DNA of 46,947 nt from Pseudaminobacter soli (ex Li et al. 2025) (GCF_003012705.1 NZ_PXYL01000027.1:1-46947), one strand, 5' to 3'; counted from the first letter of the stretch, positions 30,922 to 39,066 are shown. The notes: generated by a model not told the origin, from the letters alone. Made by a program: numbers and translations.

Positions 30922-31719
30922 ATGAAACTAATGGTCTTTTCGCTGCTCGCCTTCCTCGCCGCAGGTGTAAGTAGCTCGGTCGCCTCGGAAGGCGAACTCT
31001 CGATTGGCACCGAGGGCGCCTATCCGCCCTGGAGCATGGCCGACGCCGCAGGCAACGTCACCGGCTTCGATGCCGATGTCGGCGCCCTGCTCTGTGCGAA
31101 ACTCGACAAGAAATGCCACTTCGTCGTGCAGGCGTTCGACGGCCTGATCCCCGCGCTGAAGGCCAAGCGCTTCGACGTCATCATCTCCGGCATGTCGATC
31201 ACCGCCGACCGCAAGAAGGAGATCAACTTCTCCGTCGGCTACGCCGAACTGGCCAACATGTTCGTGGCACCGAAAGATTCCGACCTCGTCGGCATCAAGG
31301 ACATCGACACGCTGCTCAAGACGCTCGACGGCAAGAAGGTCGGCGTCCAGTCCGGCACCACCCATGCGCACTTCCTGGAAAAGCGCGTGCCTGGCGCCGA
31401 TCTGAGAACCTACGACACCCTCGACCAAATGCAGATCGACCTGGCCACCGGCCGCATCGACACGGCCTTTGCCGATCTGTCGGCGTTGCAGGACTTCCTC
31501 GCCAAGCCGGATGGCCAGAACTTCCAGCTCGTGGATGTGAAGATCCAGAGCACCTTCGATCCCTCGCTCGGCGAAGGCATCGGCGTGGGCATCGCGCAGG
31601 ACAACACCGCACTCAAGGCCGATATCGACAAGGCGCTCTGCGAACTCGTCGCTGACGGCTCGATCGGCAAGGCGAGCGAGAAGTGGTTCAAGATGGACAT
31701 TTCTTTGCCTTGCCACTGA
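30922..31719 (+). CDS. Periplasmic substrate-binding protein, polar amino acid/opine ABC type
   Basis: A Sec signal peptide of about 22 residues precedes a family 3 solute-binding fold starting ELSIGTEGAYPPWS. The stretch GFDADVGALLCAKL, the DGLIPALKAKRFDVIISGMSIT region (ligand-contacting Arg/Lys and Asp expected there) and KKVGVQSGTTHAHFL are typical of the lysine/arginine/ornithine and octopine group. The length, 265 residues, is normal. AAAGGGGA before ATG 30922 is a good ribosome site. The ligand is unknown, but the group binds amino acids with a charged side chain or opines. It sits between the ATPase and the two permease genes. Confidence 0.92.
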   Translation: MKLMVFSLLAFLAAGVSSSVASEGELSIGTEGAYPPWSMADAAGNVTGFDADVGALLCAKLDKKCHFVVQAFDGLIPALKAKRFDVIISGMSITADRKKEINFSVGYAELANMFVAPKDSDLVGIKDIDTLLKTLDGKKVGVQSGTTHAHFLEKRVPGADLRTYDTLDQMQIDLATGRIDTAFADLSALQDFLAKPDGQNFQLVDVKIQSTFDPSLGEGIGVGIAQDNTALKADIDKALCELVADGSIGKASEKWFKMDISLPCH

Positions 31720-31829
31720 CCCCCGACTTGGTTGGTCGCCTGCGCAGCCTTGTGCCGGCGACCGCCTGACCGGCTCGGGCGGCGGCATGCCGGCCAGCCA
31801 TACGAGTATCGAAAGCTTGGGCAGTTCCG

Positions 31830-32537
31830 ATGGAATTCGGTCTCTTGCAGGTATGGGAAGGCGGCTGGATAGGCGCCATCATGCGGGGAGCGGCGATCAC
31901 CGTTGCGGTGGCCGTCGCCAGCATGATGGGCGGCTTCGTCGTCGGCGTCATCTGCGGTCTCATCAAATGGGGTCGTGTCCGCCCGCTGACCTATTTGGTC
32001 GACGGCTACACCGCCGTGGTGCGCGGCGTGCCGGAGTTGCTCATCATCTACCTCTTGTTTTTCAGCTCGGTCGAGTTCGTCACCAGGGTAGCCACGGCCT
32101 TTGGCTACGCCGGGCTCGCCGATAGCGGCTATGCATTCATCATCGCCGTCATCGCCATCGGCGCGATTTCCGGCGCCTATTCCACCGAGGTGGTGCGCGG
32201 TGCACTCGCTGCAATTCCGCGTGGGCACATCGAGGCGGCACGCGCGCTCGGAATTCCGGGCCTGCGCATCTTCCGCCGGATTATCCTGCCACAGATGCTG
32301 CGCATCGCCATTCCCGGCATCAACAACGTCTGGCAGGTCACCATCAAGGACACGGCGCTGGTGTCGGTCGTCGGGTTGCAGGAACTGATGCGGACGGCGT
32401 TTGTCGGCTCCAACACGACCCGCCATCCGTTCATATTCTATCTCATTGCAGCCGTGGTCTATCTCGCGATCACGCTGGTCAGCCAGGCCGGCATCGACCA
32501 GGCTGAACGCCTGCTCAGGCTTCGTTCAAGGAAGTAG
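31830..32537 (+). CDS. ABC transporter permease, polar amino acid type (HisQ-like)
   Basis: The 235-residue membrane protein has the coupling helix EAARALGIPGLRIFRRIILP facing the ATPase, and the helix LVDGYTAVVRGVPELLIIY typical of HisQ/OccQ permeases. It is the first of two permease genes of the system; the second starts four bases after its stop codon. The ATG at 31830 gives a typical N-terminus (EFGLLQVWEGGW). The 110-base gap after the binding protein gene holds no gene. Confidence 0.92.
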   Translation: MEFGLLQVWEGGWIGAIMRGAAITVAVAVASMMGGFVVGVICGLIKWGRVRPLTYLVDGYTAVVRGVPELLIIYLLFFSSVEFVTRVATAFGYAGLADSGYAFIIAVIAIGAISGAYSTEVVRGALAAIPRGHIEAARALGIPGLRIFRRIILPQMLRIAIPGINNVWQVTIKDTALVSVVGLQELMRTAFVGSNTTRHPFIFYLIAAVVYLAITLVSQAGIDQAERLLRLRSRK

Positions 32538-32541
32538 CCCG

Positions 32542-33228
32542 ATGGATGTCGAACTCTTCTGGCAGGCGGTTCCGGTCCTGCTCAAAGGCTTGAAGATCAC
32601 CGCGATCCTCACTTTCCTTTCGGTATTGATCGGCTTCAATCTCGGTCTGGGGCTTGCGTTGATGCGACTGTCGTCGAACCGGTTCGTTTCCGGCTTTGCC
32701 AAAGGCTACAGCACCGTCTTTCGCGGCACGCCGCTCCTGGTGCAGATATTCCTGCTCTATTACGGGCTGGGACAGCTCTCCTTCATCAAGGACAACGCTG
32801 CCCTGTGGTGGGTGATCAGCGATGGCGCCCGCTGCGCAGTTCTGGCGCTGGCCTTGAATACTGCCGCCTATACCTCGGAAATCCTGCGCGGCGGCCTGAT
32901 GTCCGTGCCGGCGGGCCTTGTCGAGGCGGCGCAGGCCTGCGGCATGTCGCGTGCCTTGCGCTTTCGCCGCATCGAGTTCCCGCTCGCCATCCGCCAGGCG
33001 CTGCCCGCTTACGGCAACGAGCTCATCTTGACGGTGAAGGGCACCAGCCTTGCTTCGACGATCACCGTGCTGGAAGTGACCGGCTACGCCAAGCGACTGA
33101 TGAGCCAGACCTATGCTGTGTTCGAGATCTTCGCCATTGCCGGCGTGCTCTATCTGGCCACCAACCTGGTGTTGATCACCCTTATCCGCGGTCTCGAACG
33201 CCACCTGACGCGCTACCAAGCTCGCTAG
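32542..33228 (+). CDS. ABC transporter permease, polar amino acid type (HisM-like)
   Basis: The 228-residue partner permease has the HisM/OccM features YSTVFRGTPLLVQIFLLYYG and the coupling helix EAAQACGMSRALRFRRIEFP. The frame is open upstream to 32401, inside the preceding gene, but ATG 32542 is preceded by AAGGAAG and gives the usual N-terminus. With the other permease, the ATPase and the binding protein it completes an importer. Together with the Rieske oxygenase pair it suggests uptake followed by oxidative demethylation or hydroxylation of one small compound. Confidence 0.92.
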   Translation: MDVELFWQAVPVLLKGLKITAILTFLSVLIGFNLGLGLALMRLSSNRFVSGFAKGYSTVFRGTPLLVQIFLLYYGLGQLSFIKDNAALWWVISDGARCAVLALALNTAAYTSEILRGGLMSVPAGLVEAAQACGMSRALRFRRIEFPLAIRQALPAYGNELILTVKGTSLASTITVLEVTGYAKRLMSQTYAVFEIFAIAGVLYLATNLVLITLIRGLERHLTRYQAR

Positions 33229-33508
33229 GGCGGTGGCCCCTCGCCTTCTTGGATTATGGCGCGCGTAGTGCGGAACCGGCGGCGTGCCAATCGGCCGCGC
33301 CCAATTAGCGCCTGAAATTCACCGGATTAGTCCGCGTCCTTGACCTGCCCGATGCGATCTGAGGCATCGCGCTTCGCACTGGGCATGACCTCTGACGCCA
33401 TTTCGTGGTGAAAAAGCCCGATGAATTCGGAAACGGGAGCCTCAGCCCCTCCAAGGAACTGACAGCAACTGTTATTGCAAGTCTTGAGAAACCAGATTCA
33501 GTCAGGCC

Positions 33509-33889
33509 ATGTTGAAACGCTTTTCCATCTTTGCCGGCGGCTCCACCATTGGCGCGGCGATCGATTACGTGGTGACGCTGGCCGCGACCAGTTGGCTGAA
33601 ACTCGACCCGGCCCTCGCACTGGGGCTGGCGATGATCATCAGCGCATCGGTCGTGTTCTTCTTCCATGACCGCATCACTTTCCAGACCGCGAAGAGCAAG
33701 CTTGCTCGCCGATACCTCATGTTCATGGCCTGGAGCGGCCTGATCTACGTCCTGCGTGCTTTTCTGCTGAAGGCGTTCCTGTATATAGGCCTGCCCCTGG
33801 CTCTGGCGCTTCTTGTCGCAATCGGGTTGGCCTCGATCATTAATTTCGCCATTTCGTCGGCGGTGATTTTCGCAAAGAACCCATCATGA
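33509..33889 (+). CDS. GtrA family membrane protein (polyprenyl-phosphate sugar flippase candidate)
   Basis: This 126-residue protein has four membrane helices and the GtrA/DPMS pattern: FAGGSTIGAAIDYVVT at the start, FFFHDRITF in the middle and SIINFAISSAVIF at the end. GtrA proteins are thought to move undecaprenyl-phosphate-linked sugars across the inner membrane. It overlaps the glycosyltransferase gene by four bases (ATGA), the typical GtrA-GtrB pairing. The next genes are a deacetylase and an ArnT-like transferase, so it probably flips the lipid-linked amino sugar to the periplasmic face. Confidence 0.9.
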   Translation: MLKRFSIFAGGSTIGAAIDYVVTLAATSWLKLDPALALGLAMIISASVVFFFHDRITFQTAKSKLARRYLMFMAWSGLIYVLRAFLLKAFLYIGLPLALALLVAIGLASIINFAISSAVIFAKNPS

Positions 33890-34866
33890 CCGCAAAGACC
33901 CTCAGCATCATCATTCCGGTTTACAACGAGGCCGAGGGCTTGCCGCATCTTCTCGATCGACTGAACTCGATCGCAGACCGGATTTCCGCGGAGTTTGCCC
34001 TCGATGTCGGTTACATCTTCATCGATGACGGCAGCAGCGACGACAGCTTTGCTCTGCTGAATGCCCATGATTTCGGCACGCGGTCCGTCCGGCTTCTGCA
34101 GTTTTCGCGCAACTTCGGCAAAGAGGCCGCGCTGTCCGCGGGCATTGACGCCGCAGATAGCACCGATGCGGCGGTCCTGATGGACGCGGACCTCCAGCAT
34201 CCGCCCGAATTGATCCTCGATTTCGTTCGCGTCTGGCTGACCACCGGGGTGGACAGCGTCTATGCCTACAAGGCAAGCCGCCGCTCATCCGAGGGTCTGA
34301 TGAAGGCTGCTTTTGCGCGGCTGTTCTTCTGGACCATCAATCGCGACCTCCGATACGAAATCCCGCCCGGTGCGGGCGATTTTCGCCTGATCAACCGTCG
34401 CTTCATGACCGCTCTGCGCAGCCTGCCCGAGAGCGACCGGTTCATGAAGGGTCTCTATGGCTGGGTCGGCTTTCGCCAAAGCGGCCTCCCCCTCGATCCA
34501 CCTCCGCGCACAAGCGGCAGGAGCAGCTTCAATCCGCTGCGCCTGTTGACGATGACGCTGGACGCGTTCACGAGCTTCACCACGACGCCGCTGCGGCTGA
34601 TGGCTCTGGCGGGCATCGCCATTGCCGTGCTCAGCATCGGATACGGCATCTATGTCGTGATCCAGCATTTCTTCTTCCCCGGGGTCCCCACCGGCATCGC
34701 CTCGGTTCTGGCGCTGATCTCGTTCTTCGGCGGCATGCAGATGATATTTCTCGGCCTTCTGGGCGAGTATGTCGGCAAGGCCGTGTTGGAGGCCAAAAAG
34801 CGTCCCCCCTACATCCTGGCCGAAGACATCAGCCGCAAGGGGGAGCCTGGTGCGGATCGCGGATGA
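33886..34866 (+). CDS. GT2 polyprenyl-phosphate glycosyltransferase (GtrB/DPM1/FlmF2-like)
   Basis: The 326-residue protein has the GT-A opening LSIIIPVYNEAEGLPHLL, the QFSRNFGKEAALSAGID segment, the metal-binding MDADLQHPPELI motif, and two C-terminal membrane helices before the EAKKRPPYI tail. Such enzymes transfer a sugar from a nucleotide donor to undecaprenyl phosphate on the cytoplasmic side. The following gene encodes a ChbG/NaxD-type deacetylase, so the transferred sugar may be N-acetylated, as with Francisella FlmF2 (GalNAc). The sugar cannot be read from the sequence. The coding region overlaps the next gene by 17 bases. Confidence 0.92.
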   Translation: MTAKTLSIIIPVYNEAEGLPHLLDRLNSIADRISAEFALDVGYIFIDDGSSDDSFALLNAHDFGTRSVRLLQFSRNFGKEAALSAGIDAADSTDAAVLMDADLQHPPELILDFVRVWLTTGVDSVYAYKASRRSSEGLMKAAFARLFFWTINRDLRYEIPPGAGDFRLINRRFMTALRSLPESDRFMKGLYGWVGFRQSGLPLDPPPRTSGRSSFNPLRLLTMTLDAFTSFTTTPLRLMALAGIAIAVLSIGYGIYVVIQHFFFPGVPTGIASVLALISFFGGMQMIFLGLLGEYVGKAVLEAKKRPPYILAEDISRKGEPGADRG

Positions 34867-35587
34867 TTTCGGACTGGGGCGTCGGCACGACAAGGTCATC
34901 CTCTCATTGCTGGAGGCCGGGCGGCTTGACGGCACATCCGTCATGGTCAACGAGGCGATCGACCCAAGCGACATAAAGCGATTGCGCGACCTGCGCAGGG
35001 CAGGCTCACTGGTCGGCCTGCATCTGAACTTGACGCAGGCATTCCCGAAGCACGGACCGGTCTGGCCTCTGGCCACGTTGATGAACATTCGGCTGCCGGA
35101 CGGTGTTGCTGCTTCGCTCGATCGGCAGATGGAAGAGTTCGTCGCGCTCTTCGGCAGCCTGCCCGACTATTACGACGGCCACCAGCACTGCCATTGCTTT
35201 CCGGCAATAGCGCCGCTGGTGACGCGTTTGTCATACGGACCCAAGACATGGGTGCGCGTACCGCTGCCTGCCACCTGGGCGGGACGATGGGGCAATGTTC
35301 GAGCAGGCGGCGCCAAAGTATTGGCAATCATGGCGTTTGCGGCGCGGGCGAAAACAGTTTTCACCCAAGCGGGCCTGCTGACGAATGCCGACTTTTCGGG
35401 CTTTCTCCGCCTCGACGACCCAAAGAAGGTTCGACTGTGGCTTCCGCGCCTGCTATCGGCGGCGGGACCGGATTGCCTGATGATGCTGCATCCGGGCGAC
35501 GCCACAGATTTGATGCAATGCTCCGGCCATGCACCGGAGAGCCGCGCAGCCGAAACCGAAATCCTGATGGAAAGCGCTACAGCATGA
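34850..35587 (+). CDS. ChbG/HpnK (YdjC) family carbohydrate deacetylase, NaxD-like
   Basis: The GTG at 34850, preceded by GGGGGAG, places the metal-binding IADDFGLG motif at residues 3-10, as usual for the family; the frame is open further upstream but inside the glycosyltransferase gene. The 245-residue enzyme has the His pair of YYDGHQHCH and a late MLHPGDA motif. Family members remove acetyl groups from diacetylchitobiose or from lipid-linked GalNAc (Francisella NaxD). Between a GtrA/GtrB pair and an ArnT-like transferase, the NaxD role is the better fit: it would expose a free amine on the undecaprenyl-linked sugar before transfer. Confidence 0.88.
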   Translation: MRIADDFGLGRRHDKVILSLLEAGRLDGTSVMVNEAIDPSDIKRLRDLRRAGSLVGLHLNLTQAFPKHGPVWPLATLMNIRLPDGVAASLDRQMEEFVALFGSLPDYYDGHQHCHCFPAIAPLVTRLSYGPKTWVRVPLPATWAGRWGNVRAGGAKVLAIMAFAARAKTVFTQAGLLTNADFSGFLRLDDPKKVRLWLPRLLSAAGPDCLMMLHPGDATDLMQCSGHAPESRAAETEILMESATA

Positions 35588-36993
35588 CCAGAAACCGCGC
35601 CATTCTCTGGGGCTTGATCTTGCTGCTGGTCGTACGGCTGCTGGCCATGATCTGGGTGCCGCTGACCGACCCGACCGAGGCGCGCTATGCCGAAATCGCC
35701 CGCAAGATGGTCGAGACCGGCAACTGGATCACACCTCAGTTCGATTATGGCGTGCCGTTCTGGGCCAAGCCGCCGCTCCACACATGGCTGTCGGCTGCCG
35801 GTATCCTGATCCTCGGTCCGACGGCGTTTGCCGCGCGGCTGGGAATTTTGCTCTCGGCCATCGCAACGCTGGCGATCCTCTGGCTTTGGGCATGCACCGT
35901 GACCGACCGTCGGATCGCGGCAGCCGCGGTCTTGATTGCCGCCAGTTCGGCGCTATTCTTCGGCTCCGCGGCCTTCGTTCAGACCGATATGGTGCTGGCG
36001 CTCGGGGTCACCGCCTGCATGGCCGGCTTTTACGGCGGCCTGCAAGGAGACCGCCGCTGGGGGTGGCTGTTCTTTGCGGGGCTTGCCATTGGACTGTTGG
36101 CCAAGGGACCCGTAGCGACCGTCCTGTCGCTCATGCCGATCACCGTATGGATGATATGGCGCGGCGGATGGAAGGACCTTCTGCGCTTGCCGTGGATTGG
36201 CGGCGTCGCCTTGGTCGTGGTGCTGGTCATTCCCTGGTACGCGGCAGCAGAGATCGCAACGCCGGGTTTCCTGCACTATTTCATCATCGGAGAACACATC
36301 CAGCGCTTCCTGCAACCCGGCTGGTCAGGCGACCTCTACGGCGCGGGACGTGCGCATCCGAGGGGCACGATCTGGCTATACTGGCTTGCCGCCACCCTGC
36401 CCTGGAGCCCGCTGCTGCCTGTGCTGTTCTGGCGGCTGCGCAAGGGCATACCCGACGGTGGTTCCGACGGCGGGCTCTACCTCTATTTGTTCCTGTTTGC
36501 GCTGTCGCCGCTGGCGCTGTTCACTTTGGCAGCGAATGTTCTTTGGGCATATGTGCTGCCCGGCTTGCCGGCCGCAGCGCTTCTGGCTGTGATGCTATGG
36601 GTTCGGAGCGGCCCGTCGCGTGAGTTCTGGTTGAAGATAGGCGTGGCCGAAGTCGTGGTGGTCTCAGCCGCCATCGTCGTAGTCGCGATGCTCGGCTTCG
36701 ACCGTTCGCTCGTGCCTTCCGAAGGCCGCCTGATCAAGGCCTTCCCGGATTCGGGGCGTCTGGCCATTCTGGATTCGCGCAGTTTCTCGGCGGAGTTCTA
36801 TACGCAGGGCAAGATCGCGCGGCTGAAGACGCTCGAAGCGCTGGCTCCCTGGCTTGCGCCAGGCGATGGCGTCCTAGTGCCCAAAGGACAACGCGACGCC
36901 TTTCTCGCTCAGTTCGGCGAAGCAGCCAAGCCGTTAGCCGAGGACAAAAAGTATATGCTTTTCGTCCCCATACCGGCAGATCCGAAGCCCTAG
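35584..36993 (+). CDS. ArnT/FlmK-like lipid A glycosyltransferase (GT39/GT83, PMT superfamily)
   Basis: The ATG overlaps the deacetylase stop codon (ATGA). The 469-residue inner-membrane protein has about eleven helices and the ArnT-type first periplasmic loop: DPTEARYAEIARKM, NWITPQ, then FWAKPPLHTW. A later segment, GEHIQRFLQPGWSG, matches the loop that binds lipid-linked sugar in ArnT. A small soluble tail follows the last helix. ArnT adds aminoarabinose, and FlmK adds galactosamine, to lipid A from undecaprenyl phosphate. With the upstream genes it should add a deacetylated amino sugar and lower the surface charge. The acceptor is inferred, not shown. Confidence 0.9.
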   Translation: MTRNRAILWGLILLLVVRLLAMIWVPLTDPTEARYAEIARKMVETGNWITPQFDYGVPFWAKPPLHTWLSAAGILILGPTAFAARLGILLSAIATLAILWLWACTVTDRRIAAAAVLIAASSALFFGSAAFVQTDMVLALGVTACMAGFYGGLQGDRRWGWLFFAGLAIGLLAKGPVATVLSLMPITVWMIWRGGWKDLLRLPWIGGVALVVVLVIPWYAAAEIATPGFLHYFIIGEHIQRFLQPGWSGDLYGAGRAHPRGTIWLYWLAATLPWSPLLPVLFWRLRKGIPDGGSDGGLYLYLFLFALSPLALFTLAANVLWAYVLPGLPAAALLAVMLWVRSGPSREFWLKIGVAEVVVVSAAIVVVAMLGFDRSLVPSEGRLIKAFPDSGRLAILDSRSFSAEFYTQGKIARLKTLEALAPWLAPGDGVLVPKGQRDAFLAQFGEAAKPLAEDKKYMLFVPIPADPKP

Positions 36994-37002
36994 CAGAGGC
37001 GG

Positions 37003-37356
37003 TCAGGCGCGCCCTGAGACGACCTCGACCGGGCCATGATCGTCGCAATGGTCGCCATGCGGATGTTGCAGGCGCCCCTCGACGATGTAGTCGACATGAT
37101 CACCGTGCGGAACTGCCTCATGCCCGCAGCCAGGCCCATGAACGTGACCGGCAGCGCCGGTGCATCTGTGCTCCGGTGAGCAACGGTCGGGATTCTGGTC
37201 GCTGACCTCTATCACATGCTCATCGTTGCTCTTTCCGTGCGGGTGCTCGAGATGCCCGTCGCGCAGATAGTCGAGATGACCATGGTGGCGGATCGCGGTG
37301 TGGCCGCAGCCCGGCCCGTGCCGATGCGGTTCAGCGTGAGAGGTTTGACTTGGCAT
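37003..37356 (-). CDS. His/Cys-rich protein with duplicated metal-binding-like repeat
   Basis: The 117-residue soluble protein contains two similar units of about 29 residues. The first runs from HGPGCGHTAIRHHGHLDYL to EHPHG, the second from HGPGCGHEAVPHGDHVDYI to QHPHG, joined by a Cys-containing linker (PDRCSPEHRCTGAAGH). About a fifth of the residues are His. The start at 37356 is preceded by AAGGGAA. Similar small proteins of unknown function are found in many proteobacteria and actinobacteria, and the His/Cys pattern suggests zinc, nickel, cobalt or copper binding or storage. There is no signal peptide. It is convergent with the lipid A operon. Confidence 0.75.
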   Translation of the reverse strand: MPSQTSHAEPHRHGPGCGHTAIRHHGHLDYLRDGHLEHPHGKSNDEHVIEVSDQNPDRCSPEHRCTGAAGHVHGPGCGHEAVPHGDHVDYIVEGRLQHPHGDHCDDHGPVEVVSGRA

Positions 37357-37557
37357 TGTTTTTCCCTTTTGCGCTTGCCTGCTCGACACGATTTGCAGGG
37401 TCATTGAGGGGGATGGCGGCAAGTCCGCCGCGCGTCGCTGCAAGCCTACTCCGGACAAAAGCGACCAAGGGACAATCTATTGCCCCTCATCCTACCGACA
37501 AGGGCGCGCCTGGGAAGAAACTGCGCCATCTCCGGCATCGCGTCGCACGCCTGCCGC

Positions 37558-38166
37558 TTATTTGACGCTGCCGACATATTCGTCCGGGCGTTCCTTGATC
37601 GACACCCAGCGCCCGGTGTGAAGTTCCGACTGGCGCTTGAGGAACTCATAGTCCGTATCGGTCCACTGCAGGATTCGCGGCTCGAGATTGTCGAGGATGA
37701 AATCGCCAAGATCGGTCGTGACGGTCAGGATGGCATGGCCCTCCCCGTTCGGCAGCCGCACGACGGTGATCAGGAGATCGTTCACCGGTATGCCGCGCTC
37801 GAGCAGAAGCCGGCGCTTTTCCAGCACCATGTCATCGCAGTCGCCCTCACCCTTGACCGGATAGCCCCAATATTCCTCCTGGCCCCACACTTCCATGTCG
37901 GTCTTGGGAATGATGGTCGTGTTGACGTGGTTGTTCACGTCCACGAGCGTTTTCCACACACTTCTGGTCAGCTCCAGCGGACGTGGATGGGCGGTGCGAA
38001 CGGCGCACTCGGCAGGAAGACGACGACAAAACTCATAGTGGCCGATCGGTTGCGACGTGTATCCGCCGATCGGCATGAACAATTGCTTGGCGTTTGCCTG
38101 ACCAGCAAAGCATGCTGCAAGAATTATGACTAACGAAATGAAAAGATTGATCTTATTGTTCTGCAT
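37558..38166 (-). CDS. Transglutaminase-like cysteine peptidase (BTLCP family)
   Basis: The 202-residue protein starts with a Sec signal peptide (INLFISLVIILAACFAGQANA, given here in part as LVIILAACFAGQANA) and has the catalytic triad of the bacterial transglutaminase-like family: Cys in GEGDCDDMVLEKRRLL, His in GEGHAILTV and Asp in ILDNL. The motif YEFCRRLPAEC near the N-terminus is typical of the family in alphaproteobacteria. The ATG at 38166 follows AGGGA. Family members related to LapG cleave periplasmic adhesins, but no LapD-like partner or adhesin is nearby, so the target is unknown. It lies 201 bases upstream of the His-rich gene in the same direction. Confidence 0.88.
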   Translation of the reverse strand: MQNNKINLFISLVIILAACFAGQANAKQLFMPIGGYTSQPIGHYEFCRRLPAECAVRTAHPRPLELTRSVWKTLVDVNNHVNTTIIPKTDMEVWGQEEYWGYPVKGEGDCDDMVLEKRRLLLERGIPVNDLLITVVRLPNGEGHAILTVTTDLGDFILDNLEPRILQWTDTDYEFLKRQSELHTGRWVSIKERPDEYVGSVK

Positions 38167-38293
38167 GATGCCGTCCCTGAGTGGCGGCACCATTGCATGC
38201 GGCGATTTCGGTCAGGCAAAATCGCGAAGCGACATTTGACCTAAAAACTGCTCAAATTTTTAACGAACTGAATTGCCGGCAAATCGATCGATG

Positions 38294-38316
38294 CGGCCAT
38301 AATTCCGCTATGGCCG
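38294..38316 (+). other. Hairpin followed by T tract between divergent genes
   Basis: CGGCCATA and TATGGCCG form a perfect eight-base stem with a seven-base loop, followed by GCTTTTA. It sits 130 bases before the PAP2 start in the region divergent from the BTLCP gene, where no protein-coding transcript on the plus strand should end. It may terminate a short RNA or act as an operator. Confidence 0.4.
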
Positions 38317-38446
38317 GCTTTTACGGGCCAACCGCTGCGTTCCGACGACGGGAAATGCGGACGCCAAATTGATTGGTCGATTAATGAATTGTTGAGCATC
38401 CGGCGATGATCATCGCGGGAGCCTCGGGAAAGCGCGCTGCCAAAAT

Positions 38447-39025
38447 ATGCTACAACTCGACAACGATCTCTTCCTGCTCCTGAACGCGGGGCCGACCCCC
38501 AGCGCAACCGTGACGTGGCTGGCGCTTTTCGCCACCAAATTCCTGATGCTGCTGATCCCGATCTACCTCACGGGCCTCTGGGTAAGCGGCGGGCGCCGTA
38601 ACCGGCTGACTGCCGTAGCTCTGTGCGTCGCGCTCGGGATCGCCATCGTCATGAGCTACATGATCGGTCTGGTCGCTTTCAGGCCTCGGCCATTCATGGT
38701 TGGGCTCGGCAATGCCTTGGTCGAGCACCGGCCGAACTCTTCCTTCCCCAGCAATCACGGACTTGCATTCGCCGTCTGCGCGGCCGTTCTGTTCATGCTG
38801 CGGCGCAAGGGGGCTGCCTGGGCGGCTGCCGCAGTGGGCATAATCGTCGGCTGGTCGCGAATCTATATCGGCGTCCACTACCCGCTCGACATGGTCGGCT
38901 CGATCGTGGTCGGAACAATCGCGGCCATGGCTTCGCTCTGGATCATGGATCGATACGGCACCCCGCTTCTGATGCTGGCCGAACGCGCGCAAAACCTCGT
39001 TCTGGCACGATTTGCCAAAGCGTGA
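38447..39025 (+). CDS. PAP2-family phosphatase (BcrC/lipid phosphatase type)
   Basis: The 192-residue membrane protein has about five helices and the three PAP2 signatures: RPRPF, PSNHG and SRIYIGVHYPLD, with catalytic His residues in the last two. Bacterial members dephosphorylate undecaprenyl pyrophosphate (BcrC), phosphatidylglycerol phosphate or lipid A. The start at 38447 leads straight into the conserved N-terminus (LQLDNDLFLLLNAGP); the ribosome site is weak. It is the second potential undecaprenyl-pyrophosphate phosphatase in the window, after UppP. Two overlapping hairpins follow its stop codon. Confidence 0.9.
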   Translation: MLQLDNDLFLLLNAGPTPSATVTWLALFATKFLMLLIPIYLTGLWVSGGRRNRLTAVALCVALGIAIVMSYMIGLVAFRPRPFMVGLGNALVEHRPNSSFPSNHGLAFAVCAAVLFMLRRKGAAWAAAAVGIIVGWSRIYIGVHYPLDMVGSIVVGTIAAMASLWIMDRYGTPLLMLAERAQNLVLARFAKA

Positions 39026-39026
39026 G

Positions 39027-39066
39027 CCAGCCGAGTCGGGTCGGCTGGGCTATCCCAAGCCCAGCC
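39027..39066 (+). promoter_or_regulatory. Two mutually exclusive hairpins after the PAP2 gene
   Basis: CCAGCCGA (39027-39034) pairs perfectly with TCGGCTGG (39041-39048). The latter overlaps GGCTGGGCT (39043-39051), which pairs perfectly with AGCCCAGCC (39058-39066). Only one of the two stems can form at a time. No T tract follows. They may be the terminator of the PAP2 gene or a switch ahead of ftrABCD. Confidence 0.5.

Noticed and set aside
33509-34866. GtrA-GtrB pair as a phage-type serotype conversion cassette
   Set aside because: There is no integrase, attachment site or gtr acceptor gene; the overlapping deacetylase and ArnT-like genes fit lipid A modification better.
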